DNA of 15,024 bases. It comes from an uncultured Bacillus sp. Its GTDB lineage: Bacteria > Bacillota > Bacilli > Bacillales > DSM-1321. Below, in pieces: positions 1-7,132 of the stretch. The number at the start of each line of letters is the position of its first letter. Position 1 is the first letter of the stretch. A program made the translations under genes and the position numbers. The notes below the pieces were generated by a model that worked only from the letters and a program-made list of their open reading frames with translations, did not search any database and was not told where the DNA came from. The stretch lies in contig CAKQBC010000023.1 of NCBI GenBank assembly GCA_934215995.1, positions 1 through 15,024 on the forward strand, read 5' to 3'.

Positions 1-573
1 CTATTAAATGATTTATGCTACAAACTTTATTCTAGCAATGATTCAAAATATGTTAGAAACTTAAATATAGAAGATATAGAAAAATATTTAGATACTGATG
101 TTTGGAATTATGATATTCAAAGCAATTACAAAACATATAAAAGTAATTTATATTATCCTACAATATGGTCAAAAGAAAAGAATGTAATTATAGATAACAC
201 AAATATAAATGGAACTTTAAATAAAAGTGAATCAGTTGAACTAAGTAAGCTAACTTCATATAAAGAAACAACATTAAGTTTAACAACAAAGAACAATTAT
301 TGGACTTCTTCATTAATAGAAAACAATTTCAAAGATAAAGAAATGTATAAATTATTAATCAAAAATGAATTATTGTCTACAAGATACACAAGCACAGAAG
401 AAGATAATATAGAATGGGGTTTAATAGGTATAAAAGATTCTTCAGTAATAAAAAATAAACTTTATTCTTCAGATAATGTTAATAAAGAAATAACTGGCTA
501 TTTAAGGCCAATCATCACATTAAAAGATAGTGTAATACTAAATTACAAAAATAATCTATTAAGCATAGAATAA
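1..573 (+). CDS. C-terminal part of a hypothetical surface-type protein with a 'YW-S...LRP' end (partial)
   Basis: The frame is open from the first base to the TAA at 571-573, so 190 residues are visible and the true start lies outside the window. An internal ATG at 343 has no ribosome binding site and is not the start. The protein is rich in Asn, Lys, Ser and Tyr. It carries NYWTSS near residues 98-103 and GYLRPIITLK near 168-177. That pairing (a YW-(L/T)-(A/S)-(S/T) box followed by an (L/V)RP(V/I)(V/I)xL box near the C-terminus) recurs in many secreted hypothetical proteins of low-GC gut Firmicutes and Mollicutes-like bacteria; this is recalled family knowledge, not a search result. No function can be given. 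Base composition is far more AT-rich than anything after about 1,365, so this gene probably does not belong to the Bacillus chromosome in the rest of the window. Confidence 0.6.
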   Translation, partial: LLNDLCYKLYSSNDSKYVRNLNIEDIEKYLDTDVWNYDIQSNYKTYKSNLYYPTIWSKEKNVIIDNTNINGTLNKSESVELSKLTSYKETTLSLTTKNNYWTSSLIENNFKDKEMYKLLIKNELLSTRYTSTEEDNIEWGLIGIKDSSVIKNKLYSSDNVNKEITGYLRPIITLKDSVILNYKNNLLSIE

Positions 574-602
574 AAGACATTAGAATTTCTAATGTCTTTT
601 TT
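572..602. terminator. bidirectional terminator between two convergent AT-rich genes
   Basis: The arms 572-585 and 587-600 are exact reverse complements. The realistic stem ends at G583-C589 with a 5-nt loop. Six T residues follow on the + strand, and the leading A-run gives a T-run on the - strand. It sits between the stop at 573 and the opposing stop at 604, so it can serve both genes. Confidence 0.8.
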
Positions 603-603
603 A

Positions 604-1758
604 TTAGTTTTCATCTTGATTATATATAATTAAATGATGTTGACTTCTTGTACAAGATACATAATATAAGTATCTTTCTTTATAATTGTATTTATTATCC
701 TTTTTAGTATATACAATAGTTGCGTCAAACTCTAATCCTTTAGCCATATAAGATGGTAACACAACTAGTTCTCTTGTAAAGAATTTAGTATTAGTATTTA
801 TAAGAGCTAAGTCTTTCAAGTCACGCTTTAATAACTTATAAATGTCAGCAGCTTCAACATCAGTTTTTGTAATAATAGCAATACTTTTGTTATCTTTCTT
901 TAATGTTTCTATATCATTCATAAGTTGTTCTTTTAAATTATCTTCAACTTTGAATTCAACTGGAATACTTGTATCTCTTCTAATAGCTGATACTAAATTT
1001 AATCCAAGTATCTTATTAGCATGTTCAATTATCTCTGGACTAGAACGATATGTTTTAGTTAATTCAATATAATTTGAACCATCAGTAAATATACTTTTTA
1101 AATCTTCTAAACTTCTATATTCATAATAAGGATTAATAGTTTGATTTATATCTCCCAATATAGTAAATTTGCTTTTCTTAAGTATTTTCTTTAATAGAAT
1201 ATATTGAAGTTTACTATAATCTTGAGCTTCATCAATAATAGTTTGTTCGATTTGATAATCATTTCCTAAGAAACTTAACAGACTTTTCATATAAACAAAT
1301 AAGCAAGCATCTTCATAAGATATATCTTTATCAAAATATTGATATAACTCCTTATAAGCGATTACCTTCAGTGCCTGCAATTCTTCCTTAGTCAGCTTCT
1401 GTTCGACAGTTGCTATGATTTCTTCCTTGGAAACCGTACCGCTCTCTGCCTGTTCTTTAATTGTTTGCAGTTCCGTTATCCCGATTTTTTTGACGAGGAC
1501 GCGCGTTGCCTCTTCCTTCGTCTCAAATGGCAGCTCCCCTGCATCTATGCGCTTGCCCTCTTCAATATATGCCTTCAGCTCCGGGTCGCTTTCAATCATC
1601 TTCTTGATTTCTTCTTTCTGCCCGCTGTCAGCCAGGCCATCATTCACCATTTCCATGACTTTATCCGAAGCAAGATTTGTCCCGAAATAATACAATCCGT
1701 AGCCTGCGCATACTAATAAAGCAAGAATAACAAAAACCGCCCTGACGAATTTTTTCAT
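604..1758 (-). CDS. chimeric ORF: Bacillus-type membrane-anchored protein fused to a HelD/UvrD-like helicase C-terminus
   Basis: The ATG at 1758 is preferred over the upstream in-frame ATG (1782) because GGGAGGG lies 8 nt before it. The product would be 384 residues. Residues 1-~133 have Bacillus-like GC and codons: a membrane segment at about 5-25, then an acidic helical region with an ELPFETKEEA stretch (75-84), like small membrane-anchored hypothetical proteins of Bacillaceae. From about residue 140 the codons become extremely AT-rich and the protein becomes superfamily 1 helicase: Walker B IIDEAQD (174-180), LGDINQ (201-206), TYRSS (236-240), AKGLEFD (339-345) and YVSCTR (366-371). These match the C-terminal motor motifs of HelD/UvrD-like enzymes. 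Walker A and the whole N-terminal half are missing, so it cannot hydrolyse ATP as a helicase. I infer that neither half is a complete native gene and that the ORF is created by a join at about 1,335-1,365. Confidence 0.7.
   Translation of the reverse strand: MKKFVRAVFVILALLVCAGYGLYYFGTNLASDKVMEMVNDGLADSGQKEEIKKMIESDPELKAYIEEGKRIDAGELPFETKEEATRVLVKKIGITELQTIKEQAESGTVSKEEIIATVEQKLTKEELQALKVIAYKELYQYFDKDISYEDACLFVYMKSLLSFLGNDYQIEQTIIDEAQDYSKLQYILLKKILKKSKFTILGDINQTINPYYEYRSLEDLKSIFTDGSNYIELTKTYRSSPEIIEHANKILGLNLVSAIRRDTSIPVEFKVEDNLKEQLMNDIETLKKDNKSIAIITKTDVEAADIYKLLKRDLKDLALINTNTKFFTRELVVLPSYMAKGLEFDATIVYTKKDNKYNYKERYLYYVSCTRSQHHLIIYNQDEN
1335..1365. other. composition breakpoint / probable chimeric junction
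   Basis: Left of this point the sequence is almost all A/T at third codon positions; right of it GC rises abruptly and stays at Bacillus-like levels to the end of the window. The change falls inside one open reading frame, between the end of a Bacillus-type protein and the middle of a helicase. The exact base cannot be fixed: the stretch reading IAYKELYQY on the - strand could belong to either side, as a short shared sequence at a join would. Confidence 0.7.
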
Positions 1759-1802
1759 GTACACATCCCTCCCGCATTTCATGATCTGCTTATTCTCCCA
1801 AC

Positions 1803-1811
1803 ACTATAACA
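1803..1811 (-). promoter_or_regulatory. extended -10 promoter for the membrane-anchored protein at 1758
   Basis: On the - strand this reads TGTTATAGT, a TGn-extended -10 box, about 45 nt before the ATG at 1758. No good -35 lies at the standard distance. Confidence 0.4.
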
Positions 1812-1837
1812 CACTCTTACCCCGATTGTTTTCGCAA

Positions 1838-1867
1838 TTGTCAATCTATTACAACCAATACTATAAT
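1838..1867 (+). promoter_or_regulatory. sigma-A-like promoter of the amidase gene
   Basis: TTGTCA (1838-1843) and a perfect TATAAT (1862-1867) are separated by 18 nt. The predicted start site is about 35-40 nt upstream of the amidase ATG. Confidence 0.65.
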
Positions 1868-1912
1868 GATATCAAACATACCTGACTTTCATTAAAAAGG
1901 AGGAGAATGAAT

Positions 1913-3364
1913 ATGAGCGTTTCCGAAAAACAAATAAGCCGCCAGCACATACTTGATGCCGATGCCTCCCTTTTGGCCGAGATGATCCACAACCGCGAAA
2001 TCACTTCACTATTTGCCACCCAAACTTACATTGCCCGCATCCAGGAAATAAACCCTTTCATCAACAGCCTGGTCGAAGACAGATTCAGCCAAGCAATCAA
2101 AGAAGCAGAAGCAGCCGACGAGAGCATCCGTAACGGTACCGCATCCGGAAGGCTTTTCGGGGTACCGGTCAGCATGAAGGAATGTTTCGATGTTGCCGGA
2201 ATGAAGACAACCGGGGGCCTAAAGCACCTGGCCACTGAAACGAAATACCGGGATGCCGCCATAGTTGCATTGCTTCGGGGCGAAGGGGCGATCATTCTTG
2301 GCAAAACCAATACGCCCGCTCTTTGCTTCTACCAGGAGACGGACAATAAGTTATACGGAAGGACAAACAACCCTTGGAATCTATCCAGAACGGCAGGAGG
2401 GTCGAGTGGAGGAGAAGGGGCACTGATAGCTGCAGGAGGGGCTGCTGTCGGCATCGGGTCGGATATAGGAGGCTCCATCCGGTTTCCCGCTCATTTCAAC
2501 GGCGTGGTCGGCTTCAAAAGCGGCAAGCATCAGGTCAGTTATGAGGGGGGCTTTCCGCCCGTCACAGAACCCCTTCAGACAAGGATGCTCGGAGTCGGAG
2601 CAATGGCTAAAACAGTGAGGGATGCAATTCTGATCAACGAAATCCTTACACAGCAAGTCCCTGAAAGCAAATATCTTCATTCCTTCGACATCCTCATGCC
2701 AGTGGATGAAGTAGCATATCCTGTAAACCCTGCAACCAGGCAGACCTTGGACCTGATTAAAGCTTTTCTTGAAAAACAATTTACGGTTCTCGATGAACAG
2801 CCTCCCTACTACGAGGCCTCTTCCCTCATATGGCAGCTGGTCATGTCCATTGATGGGGCCCGGGAGATAGCCGGCATTGCTTACGGACAGAACAAGCCGC
2901 AAGCCGCACGGGACTATGTGACAGAAAAGCTATTCCGCAGTTCAGACCTTCCCCACTTCTTGACATGGGCACTGATAGGCGCCAACCTTTTCAAGCCAGG
3001 CCCGGAGCAAATGAAGGAACTTAGCGACACCATCCGGGAGGGTGATAAAGCACTTTCAAGAGAATTGAATAACCGCCTGCTTATCCTTCCTGTCTATCAC
3101 AGCCCTGCCCCTGAACACGGAAAACTATATAAAGAAATCTTTTCAATAAGGAAAACGTATATGAAGTATATGCCTTTTACCGCCTATGCAAATGTATGGG
3201 GACTGCCGGCTTTGACCATCCCTGTGGGGGAGGACATCGACGGTATGCCGATCAGCATCCAGATTATTGGACTTGAAGGAAATGAAAATGCCATTTTCCA
3301 GCTTGGCGCATTGCTGGAGGGGAATTTCCGCAGATATAGACGGGCAGAGCCGGCCATAGAGTAA
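1913..3364 (+). CDS. amidase-signature family hydrolase
   Basis: Predicted serine hydrolase of the amidase signature (AS) family, cytoplasmic, cleaving a carboxamide in an unknown substrate. The Ser-cisSer-Lys triad is complete: Lys89 in SMKECFD, cis-Ser164 in GGSSGGEGAL and nucleophile Ser188 in GSDIGGSIRFP. The GGSSGGEGAL...DIGGSIRFP spacing resembles the fatty-acid-amide-hydrolase-like branch more than GatA, and there is no GatB/GatC partner nearby, so tRNA amidotransferase function is unlikely. Length (483 residues) is normal for the family. Two ATGs lie 6 nt apart; I choose 1913 because GGAGG ends 9 nt before it, against only 3 nt for the ATG at 1907. The gene is single, has its own sigma-A-like promoter, and converges on the DinB-like gene. 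Substrate is not readable from the sequence. Confidence 0.93.
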   Translation: MSVSEKQISRQHILDADASLLAEMIHNREITSLFATQTYIARIQEINPFINSLVEDRFSQAIKEAEAADESIRNGTASGRLFGVPVSMKECFDVAGMKTTGGLKHLATETKYRDAAIVALLRGEGAIILGKTNTPALCFYQETDNKLYGRTNNPWNLSRTAGGSSGGEGALIAAGGAAVGIGSDIGGSIRFPAHFNGVVGFKSGKHQVSYEGGFPPVTEPLQTRMLGVGAMAKTVRDAILINEILTQQVPESKYLHSFDILMPVDEVAYPVNPATRQTLDLIKAFLEKQFTVLDEQPPYYEASSLIWQLVMSIDGAREIAGIAYGQNKPQAARDYVTEKLFRSSDLPHFLTWALIGANLFKPGPEQMKELSDTIREGDKALSRELNNRLLILPVYHSPAPEHGKLYKEIFSIRKTYMKYMPFTAYANVWGLPALTIPVGEDIDGMPISIQIIGLEGNENAIFQLGALLEGNFRRYRRAEPAIE

Positions 3365-3374
3365 TGGCCGGCTC
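3347..3374. terminator. stem-loop spanning the amidase stop codon
   Basis: An 11-bp perfect stem (3347-3357 with 3364-3374, GAGCCGGCCAT and its complement) encloses a 6-nt loop, with the amidase TAA partly inside. No T-run follows on either strand, so it may be an mRNA 3'-end structure or a weak terminator between convergent genes rather than a classical one. Confidence 0.5.
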
Positions 3375-3408
3375 CCACTTGAATAAGACTTACCGAAATG
3401 ATGTATTG

Positions 3409-3870
3409 TCATTCGAATAATGGTGTATCCATCTTAACGTCTATTGCCGCCAGCATCAAATGCAGCTGGGCCCGATGGTGATAAAAGTGGGCAATAACCT
3501 CAAGCAGCCATTCATACCGGGTATAGGAAACGCCCCAATAGGAATCCATCGGCTCGGCCAGCTCATTTTCGCTAAAAGAGAGATATACATCTTTAAGCTT
3601 TCCAAACCCTTCAGAAAGGGCCTTTTCCATCCCTTCCAGCGTTTCCTCTGCATTCACCTCATAAAACCGGTCCATCTCTTCCTTACTGCTCCCATTCATA
3701 ATCAGCAAGTCCGCCTTCATCAGTATCGATAAATGGGAAGCCAGTTCGCCGATGCTCCTTTTCCCCGCGAACGGCCTTTCTGCAAGCATCGGTTCAGCCA
3801 TGCAGGCGAACATTTTTGAGGCAGAAGCTACGGCTATTTCCAATTGATGAAGGGCGGCTTTTATATACAT
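3409..3870 (-). CDS. DinB-like (metal-dependent four-helix) family protein
   Basis: A 153-residue protein of the DinB/YfiT-like superfamily, small four-helix-bundle proteins that usually bind a divalent metal through three histidines. Candidate ligands are His46 (in GELASHLS) and His128/His132 (HxxxH in VIAHFYHHRAQLH). Some members are bacillithiol- or mycothiol-dependent transferases; which reaction this one performs cannot be told. The start at 3870 overlaps the stop of the upstream amidohydrolase as TGATG, with AAGGAAGG 5-6 nt before it, which points to translational coupling; a longer in-frame start (3891) lies inside the upstream gene and is less likely. The two genes therefore form one operon, suggesting a shared catabolic or detoxification context, though that is inference. 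Confidence 0.85.
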   Translation of the reverse strand: MYIKAALHQLEIAVASASKMFACMAEPMLAERPFAGKRSIGELASHLSILMKADLLIMNGSSKEEMDRFYEVNAEETLEGMEKALSEGFGKLKDVYLSFSENELAEPMDSYWGVSYTRYEWLLEVIAHFYHHRAQLHLMLAAIDVKMDTPLFE

Positions 3871-5057
3871 CAGCGCCTTCCTTTCAGGCAATGCAGGGCT
3901 ACAGCTGCAAGTGCAGTGATGCCCGGTACGATTGCCTTCTCGCTGAACACTACGCCTGGGTGATGAAGCGGAAGTGCCGAGTCTTCCCGTTCATCGCGGG
4001 TGCCCAGCCGGAACATCATTCCCGGTACCTTCTCAAGGTAAAAAGAGAAATCCTCTCCTCCAAGTGATGGTTCCTTAAGCTCCCGGAGGGCATTCGGCCC
4101 CATTTCTTCAATGATCGCCTGGCTTCCGAGCTCGACCAACCCATCGTCGTTCACCAGGGGCGGTGAACCAAGATGGTACGTGAGCTTTGCTTTCCCCCTC
4201 ATTGCTGCAGCACTGTTCGTAACGATCCGCTCGAGTATATCAGGCATCTTTGCCCTTATTTCTGGATTGATGGTCCTGACAGTACCCCTCATCTTGACGC
4301 TTGACGGAATCACATTACTGACGCTTCCCCCATGTATAGCTCCGATCGTCACAACGGCTGACTCCGTCGGCGGGATTTCCCGTGAGACGATTGTCTGGAT
4401 AGTTGATATGATGTTGGCTGCGATCGGCAATGGATCGATACACATATCAGGGTGAGCGGCATGGCCCCCCTTCCCCTCGATTTCAATCTCAATCTCATCA
4501 GCTGAAGCGCACATTGGACCTTTCCGGACCCCTATGATTCCTTCAGGCAATTTCGGCCATGTATGAAGGCAAAACATGAAATCGACACGCGGATTTTCCA
4601 ATGCCCCTTCTTTCATCATATTGGCAGCACCGAGCGCCTTCTCCTCAGCCGGCTGGAAGATGAACTTGACGTTCCCCTGGATTTGATCCCTCAATCCGCT
4701 CAGCACATTGGCGGCGCCCAACAGAACAGCTGTATGCATATCATGTCCGCACGCATGCATCACCTGTTTATTCTTTGATGAAAAAGCCAGCTCTGTTTGC
4801 TCTTCAATCGGCAAAGCATCCATGTCCGCACGCAAACCGACAGTCCGCCCCGGCTGTTTGCCTTTCAGCAGGCCGACCACTCCTGTCCCGCCAACTTCAG
4901 TGCGCACCTCCATTCCGAGGTTTCCCAAATATTCAGCAACCAATTTGGCTGTTTCAAACTCAAACAGAGAAAGTTCCGGATTCTTGTGGATTTTTCTCCG
5001 GATTCCGATGATTTCCTCCTCTATTCCCCTTGCTATTTCCATGATTCCCATTCCCAT
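3870..5057 (-). CDS. M20D-type amidohydrolase (N-acyl-amino-acid / hippurate hydrolase-like)
   Basis: A 395-residue metallo-amidohydrolase of peptidase family M20, subfamily D, which hydrolyses N-acyl amino acids or similar amide conjugates in the cytoplasm. Metal ligands and catalytic residues are in place: Cys103 and His105 in HACGHDMHTA, Glu138/Glu139 in QPAEE, His165 in CLHTWP, and a C-terminal LHHPG. RADMDALPI (76-84), GKGGHAAHP (195-203, start of the dimerisation lid) and GGEDFSFYLEKVPG near the C-terminus are family hallmarks. No signal peptide. The start has AAAGGAA about 5 nt upstream. The next gene (DinB-like) starts within the stop codon. Specific substrate unknown; members are often labelled AmhX, HipO or YxeP-like without proof. 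Confidence 0.93.
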   Translation of the reverse strand: MGMGIMEIARGIEEEIIGIRRKIHKNPELSLFEFETAKLVAEYLGNLGMEVRTEVGGTGVVGLLKGKQPGRTVGLRADMDALPIEEQTELAFSSKNKQVMHACGHDMHTAVLLGAANVLSGLRDQIQGNVKFIFQPAEEKALGAANMMKEGALENPRVDFMFCLHTWPKLPEGIIGVRKGPMCASADEIEIEIEGKGGHAAHPDMCIDPLPIAANIISTIQTIVSREIPPTESAVVTIGAIHGGSVSNVIPSSVKMRGTVRTINPEIRAKMPDILERIVTNSAAAMRGKAKLTYHLGSPPLVNDDGLVELGSQAIIEEMGPNALRELKEPSLGGEDFSFYLEKVPGMMFRLGTRDEREDSALPLHHPGVVFSEKAIVPGITALAAVALHCLKGRR

Positions 5058-5216
5058 CGATTCCTTTCTTCATGAGAAGTTTAATCTGTAAGATCCCTGC
5101 TTGCTTTCAGCCGGTGACCAGATAATCCCCTGCCAACTGAGTATCTTCTATACTTCGCATTTTCCCCGTTATGTAAAAAATATGTATGTTTCCCCCATTT
5201 TGAACCGTTTATATCA

Positions 5217-5238
5217 ATTAATCAATCGTTTGATTAAT
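5217..5238. promoter_or_regulatory. perfect palindromic operator-like site
   Basis: ATTAATCAA (5217-5225) and TTGATTAAT (5230-5238) are exact reverse complements separated by 4 nt. A TATAAA box on the - strand (about 5210-5215) lies directly beside it, so a factor bound here could control leftward transcription toward the amidohydrolase. Size and symmetry resemble TetR-family operators, but no TetR gene is in the window. Confidence 0.45.
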
Positions 5239-5302
5239 CATTTGCACATAAATACTAATTCAGGATAAATAACCAATTTTAGAAAAAATTATATTTAGTA
5301 CC

Positions 5303-5330
5303 TTGCAATAAATAGTACCACATGTAATAC
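5303..5330 (+). promoter_or_regulatory. promoter and candidate autoregulatory region of the padR operon
   Basis: TTGCAA (5303-5308) and TAATAC (5325-5330) are 16 nt apart and precede the PadR TTG start by about 45 nt. TAGTACC occurs twice in direct orientation (5296-5302 and 5313-5319) around the -35. ATGTAAT (5322-5328) and ATTACAT (5349-5355) form an inverted pair downstream. PadR proteins usually repress their own promoters through ATGT...ACAT-like dyads, so these are reasonable candidate sites. Confidence 0.5.
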
Positions 5331-5375
5331 TATAGTTATTAGAAAATAATTACATTTATGAAAGGAGTCTCCACT

Positions 5376-5699
5376 TTGAATGTCCAATTCAAAAAAGGCG
5401 TATTGGAACTTTGCGTTCTTGTTCTGCTGAAGAACAAAGACCGGTATGGTTATGAACTGGTCCAGAACATTTCAGATAAATTCGAGATATCAGAGGGCTC
5501 TGTTTACCCCCTTCTGCGCCGATTAACGAAGGAAGAATACTTCACAACCTATTTAAAGGAATCTACGGAAGGCCCATCCCGGAAGTATTACCGGCTGACA
5601 GACAAAGGACAGACATACAGAAGGCAGCTCGTTGAAGAATGGATGGATTTCAGTAAAGCTGTGCACGAAATTATCAAGGAAGGTGAATCAAATGAATAG
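5376..5699 (+). CDS. PadR-family transcriptional regulator
   Basis: A 107-residue winged-helix repressor of the short PadR type. The start is TTG at 5376: AAAGGAG (5361-5367) lies 8 nt before it, whereas the ATG at 5358 overlaps that ribosome site and would add a non-conserved MKGVST. The product then begins MNVQFKKGVLEL, normal for the family. Signatures: YGYEL (24-28), recognition-helix region EGSVYPLLRRL (40-50), and wing GPSRKYYRLTDKG (66-78), followed by a short dimerisation helix. It is the first gene of an operon with HAAS and DUF4097 genes, overlapping the next by 8 nt, and most likely represses this operon. The effector or stress signal is unknown. No enzyme gene such as a phenolic acid decarboxylase is nearby, so it is not the classical PadR. 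Confidence 0.93.
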   Translation: MNVQFKKGVLELCVLVLLKNKDRYGYELVQNISDKFEISEGSVYPLLRRLTKEEYFTTYLKESTEGPSRKYYRLTDKGQTYRRQLVEEWMDFSKAVHEIIKEGESNE

Positions 5700-6252
5700 G
5701 AATCAGTTTCTAACACTGCTAAAACAGCAGCTTTCCCATCTTCCGGAAGAGGAAACGGCCGATATCCTCTCCGACTATAATGAACATTTCGAGATTGGGC
5801 TGTCAGAAGGGAAAACAGAGGAGGAAATTTCCGGCAAGCTTGGATCCCCCCAGAATATTGCTAAAGACCTTCTTTTATCGAACTCAATTGGAAAAGTGGA
5901 GCGCAATCCAAACGCCGGCAATATAATTAAAGTCATCATCGCCTCCATCTCCGTAAGCCTCTTCAACTTAATCATTGTCCTGGGCCCGGCAGTCGCCTTG
6001 GCCGGAATACTATTAGCTGGTTGGGCGGCATGCTTTGCTTTCGTAACTGCTCCTCTCATGCAAGGGGCTGGATACCTGCTGTTCGGATATGCATTTTACG
6101 CATTTGAATTTTTCATCAGCATAGCTTTATGCGGATTCGGAATACTGCTCGCATATGGGATGTATATTGCCTCACGCTGGAGCGCTAAAGCGTTCGTCAA
6201 GTATTGCAAATGGAATTTATCAATTGTCAGGGGAGGCGCAAAGCATGCATAA
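5692..6252 (+). CDS. HAAS-domain (DUF1700) membrane protein
   Basis: A 186-residue protein. Residues 1-62 form the cytoplasmic helical HAAS/DUF1700 domain (FLxxLxxxLxxLPxEExxDILxDYxEHFxxGxxxGxxEEEI), with NEHFEIGLSEGKTEEEI around 30-46 and LGSPQNIAKDL at 50-60. Hydrophobic segments follow at about 78-98, 100-122 and 126-160, giving three or four membrane passes and a basic C-terminal tail. The ATG at 5692 has AAGGAAGG 8 nt upstream and overlaps the padR stop by 8 nt; the longer ORF from 5632 lies within padR and lacks conservation. HAAS domains are typically linked to PadR regulators and are proposed to be sensor or signalling modules in the membrane. Here it probably senses an envelope state together with the DUF4097 product; the mechanism is not established. 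Confidence 0.9.
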   Translation: MNRNQFLTLLKQQLSHLPEEETADILSDYNEHFEIGLSEGKTEEEISGKLGSPQNIAKDLLLSNSIGKVERNPNAGNIIKVIIASISVSLFNLIIVLGPAVALAGILLAGWAACFAFVTAPLMQGAGYLLFGYAFYAFEFFISIALCGFGILLAYGMYIASRWSAKAFVKYCKWNLSIVRGGAKHA

Positions 6253-7036
6253 AAAAGTGATTGCTTTTGCTGTTTTTCTAATTTCGGTCGGTTTGATAGG
6301 CAGTGCCATTACTGCGAAGGGATATTTATCTGAGCCGGAAGAACTCGAAACAGCGGAATTCGCACAAGACCAAATCCATTCCATTTCAATAGACACGGAC
6401 ATAAGCGCGATAGAATTTCTTCCTTCTGAATCAGATATAATCAAGATTGAATCCTTCTATGGCAAAAATAAAAAACCTGCCGAAGCAGGAATCCAGCAGG
6501 GTACACTCCGCATAAAGGCACAGCAGCAGGGACAGTTTCAACTCGGATTCAATTGGAAAAGCAATAACCAGAGAATCATCGTCCATCTCCCCAAGAAAAA
6601 CTTCAGCAGCATTACCATCAACAATGAAGTAGGCAAAACAATCCTTACAGAAATCAATGCAAAGACGCTTACGGTCGAAACGGAGACCGGTTCTGTCAAG
6701 CTCATCCGTACCAGCGCCGACAACTTGGATGTATCTACGGAGGTTGGTTCCATTGCCGTAGATGACAGTACTGGAGCAATGGAACTGGAAAGTGAAACCG
6801 GTTCAATTGAAGTGAAAACCGATGCACTCAGCCATAACCTGAATGCATCTACAGAAATCGGCTCAATCAAGGTAATCACCAGACAACTGCCGGAAAACAT
6901 TTTCATCACAGCCCATTCGGAACTCGGCAGCACACGCATACTCGGAGAAAAAACTACTAGCTACAAACACGGCAATGCCGCTTATGAAGCAAAACTGAAT
7001 ACCGAAACAGGGAGCATCCGTGTTGAACAGGATTAA
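6245..7036 (+). CDS. DUF4097-family membrane-anchored beta-repeat protein
   Basis: A 263-residue protein with an N-terminal membrane segment (about 5-24) and an extracytoplasmic DUF4097 (putative adhesin-like) right-handed beta-type domain. From residue 127 an E-x-G-(S/K)-hydrophobic module repeats seven times: 127, 146, 165, 183, 203, 225 and 253, mostly as E(T/V/I/L)GS(I/V). This gives a ladder of acidic-glycine turns about 18-22 residues apart. The ATG at 6245 has AGGGGAGG 8 nt upstream and overlaps the HAAS stop by 8 nt. DUF4097 proteins include YvlB of B. subtilis and part of LiaX of enterococci, which are tied to cell-envelope stress and antimicrobial-peptide response. By analogy this may be the surface effector or sensor of the operon; that is inference. 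Confidence 0.9.
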   Translation: MHKKVIAFAVFLISVGLIGSAITAKGYLSEPEELETAEFAQDQIHSISIDTDISAIEFLPSESDIIKIESFYGKNKKPAEAGIQQGTLRIKAQQQGQFQLGFNWKSNNQRIIVHLPKKNFSSITINNEVGKTILTEINAKTLTVETETGSVKLIRTSADNLDVSTEVGSIAVDDSTGAMELESETGSIEVKTDALSHNLNASTEIGSIKVITRQLPENIFITAHSELGSTRILGEKTTSYKHGNAAYEAKLNTETGSIRVEQD

Positions 7037-7082
7037 AGCCCCCTGCAAAAGACAAAAACGGCCGATAACCGCCGCATGATTA

Positions 7083-7091
7083 TGGTACAAT
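7083..7091 (+). promoter_or_regulatory. extended -10 promoter of the acetyltransferase gene
   Basis: TGGTACAAT is a TGn-extended -10 box with no convincing -35. It is about 41 nt before the chosen ATG at 7133, and shows that the acetyltransferase can be transcribed separately from the operon upstream. Confidence 0.5.
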
Positions 7092-7132
7092 CGTTTGATA
7101 GAACATTCAGAAAAGAGGGGCTGTGGGAAGAT

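Noticed and set aside
604..1340. A genuine novel membrane-anchored helicase
   Set aside because: Walker A and the N-terminal helicase half are missing and composition switches mid-ORF, so a chimeric join is simpler.
1913..3364. GatA subunit of the tRNA amidotransferase
   Set aside because: No gatC/gatB neighbours, and the cis-Ser/nucleophile blocks read closer to general or fatty-acid-amide-type amidases.
5358..5375. ATG at 5358 as the padR start
   Set aside because: The ribosome site AAAGGAG lies downstream of this ATG and fits the TTG at 5376; the extra residues are not PadR-like.
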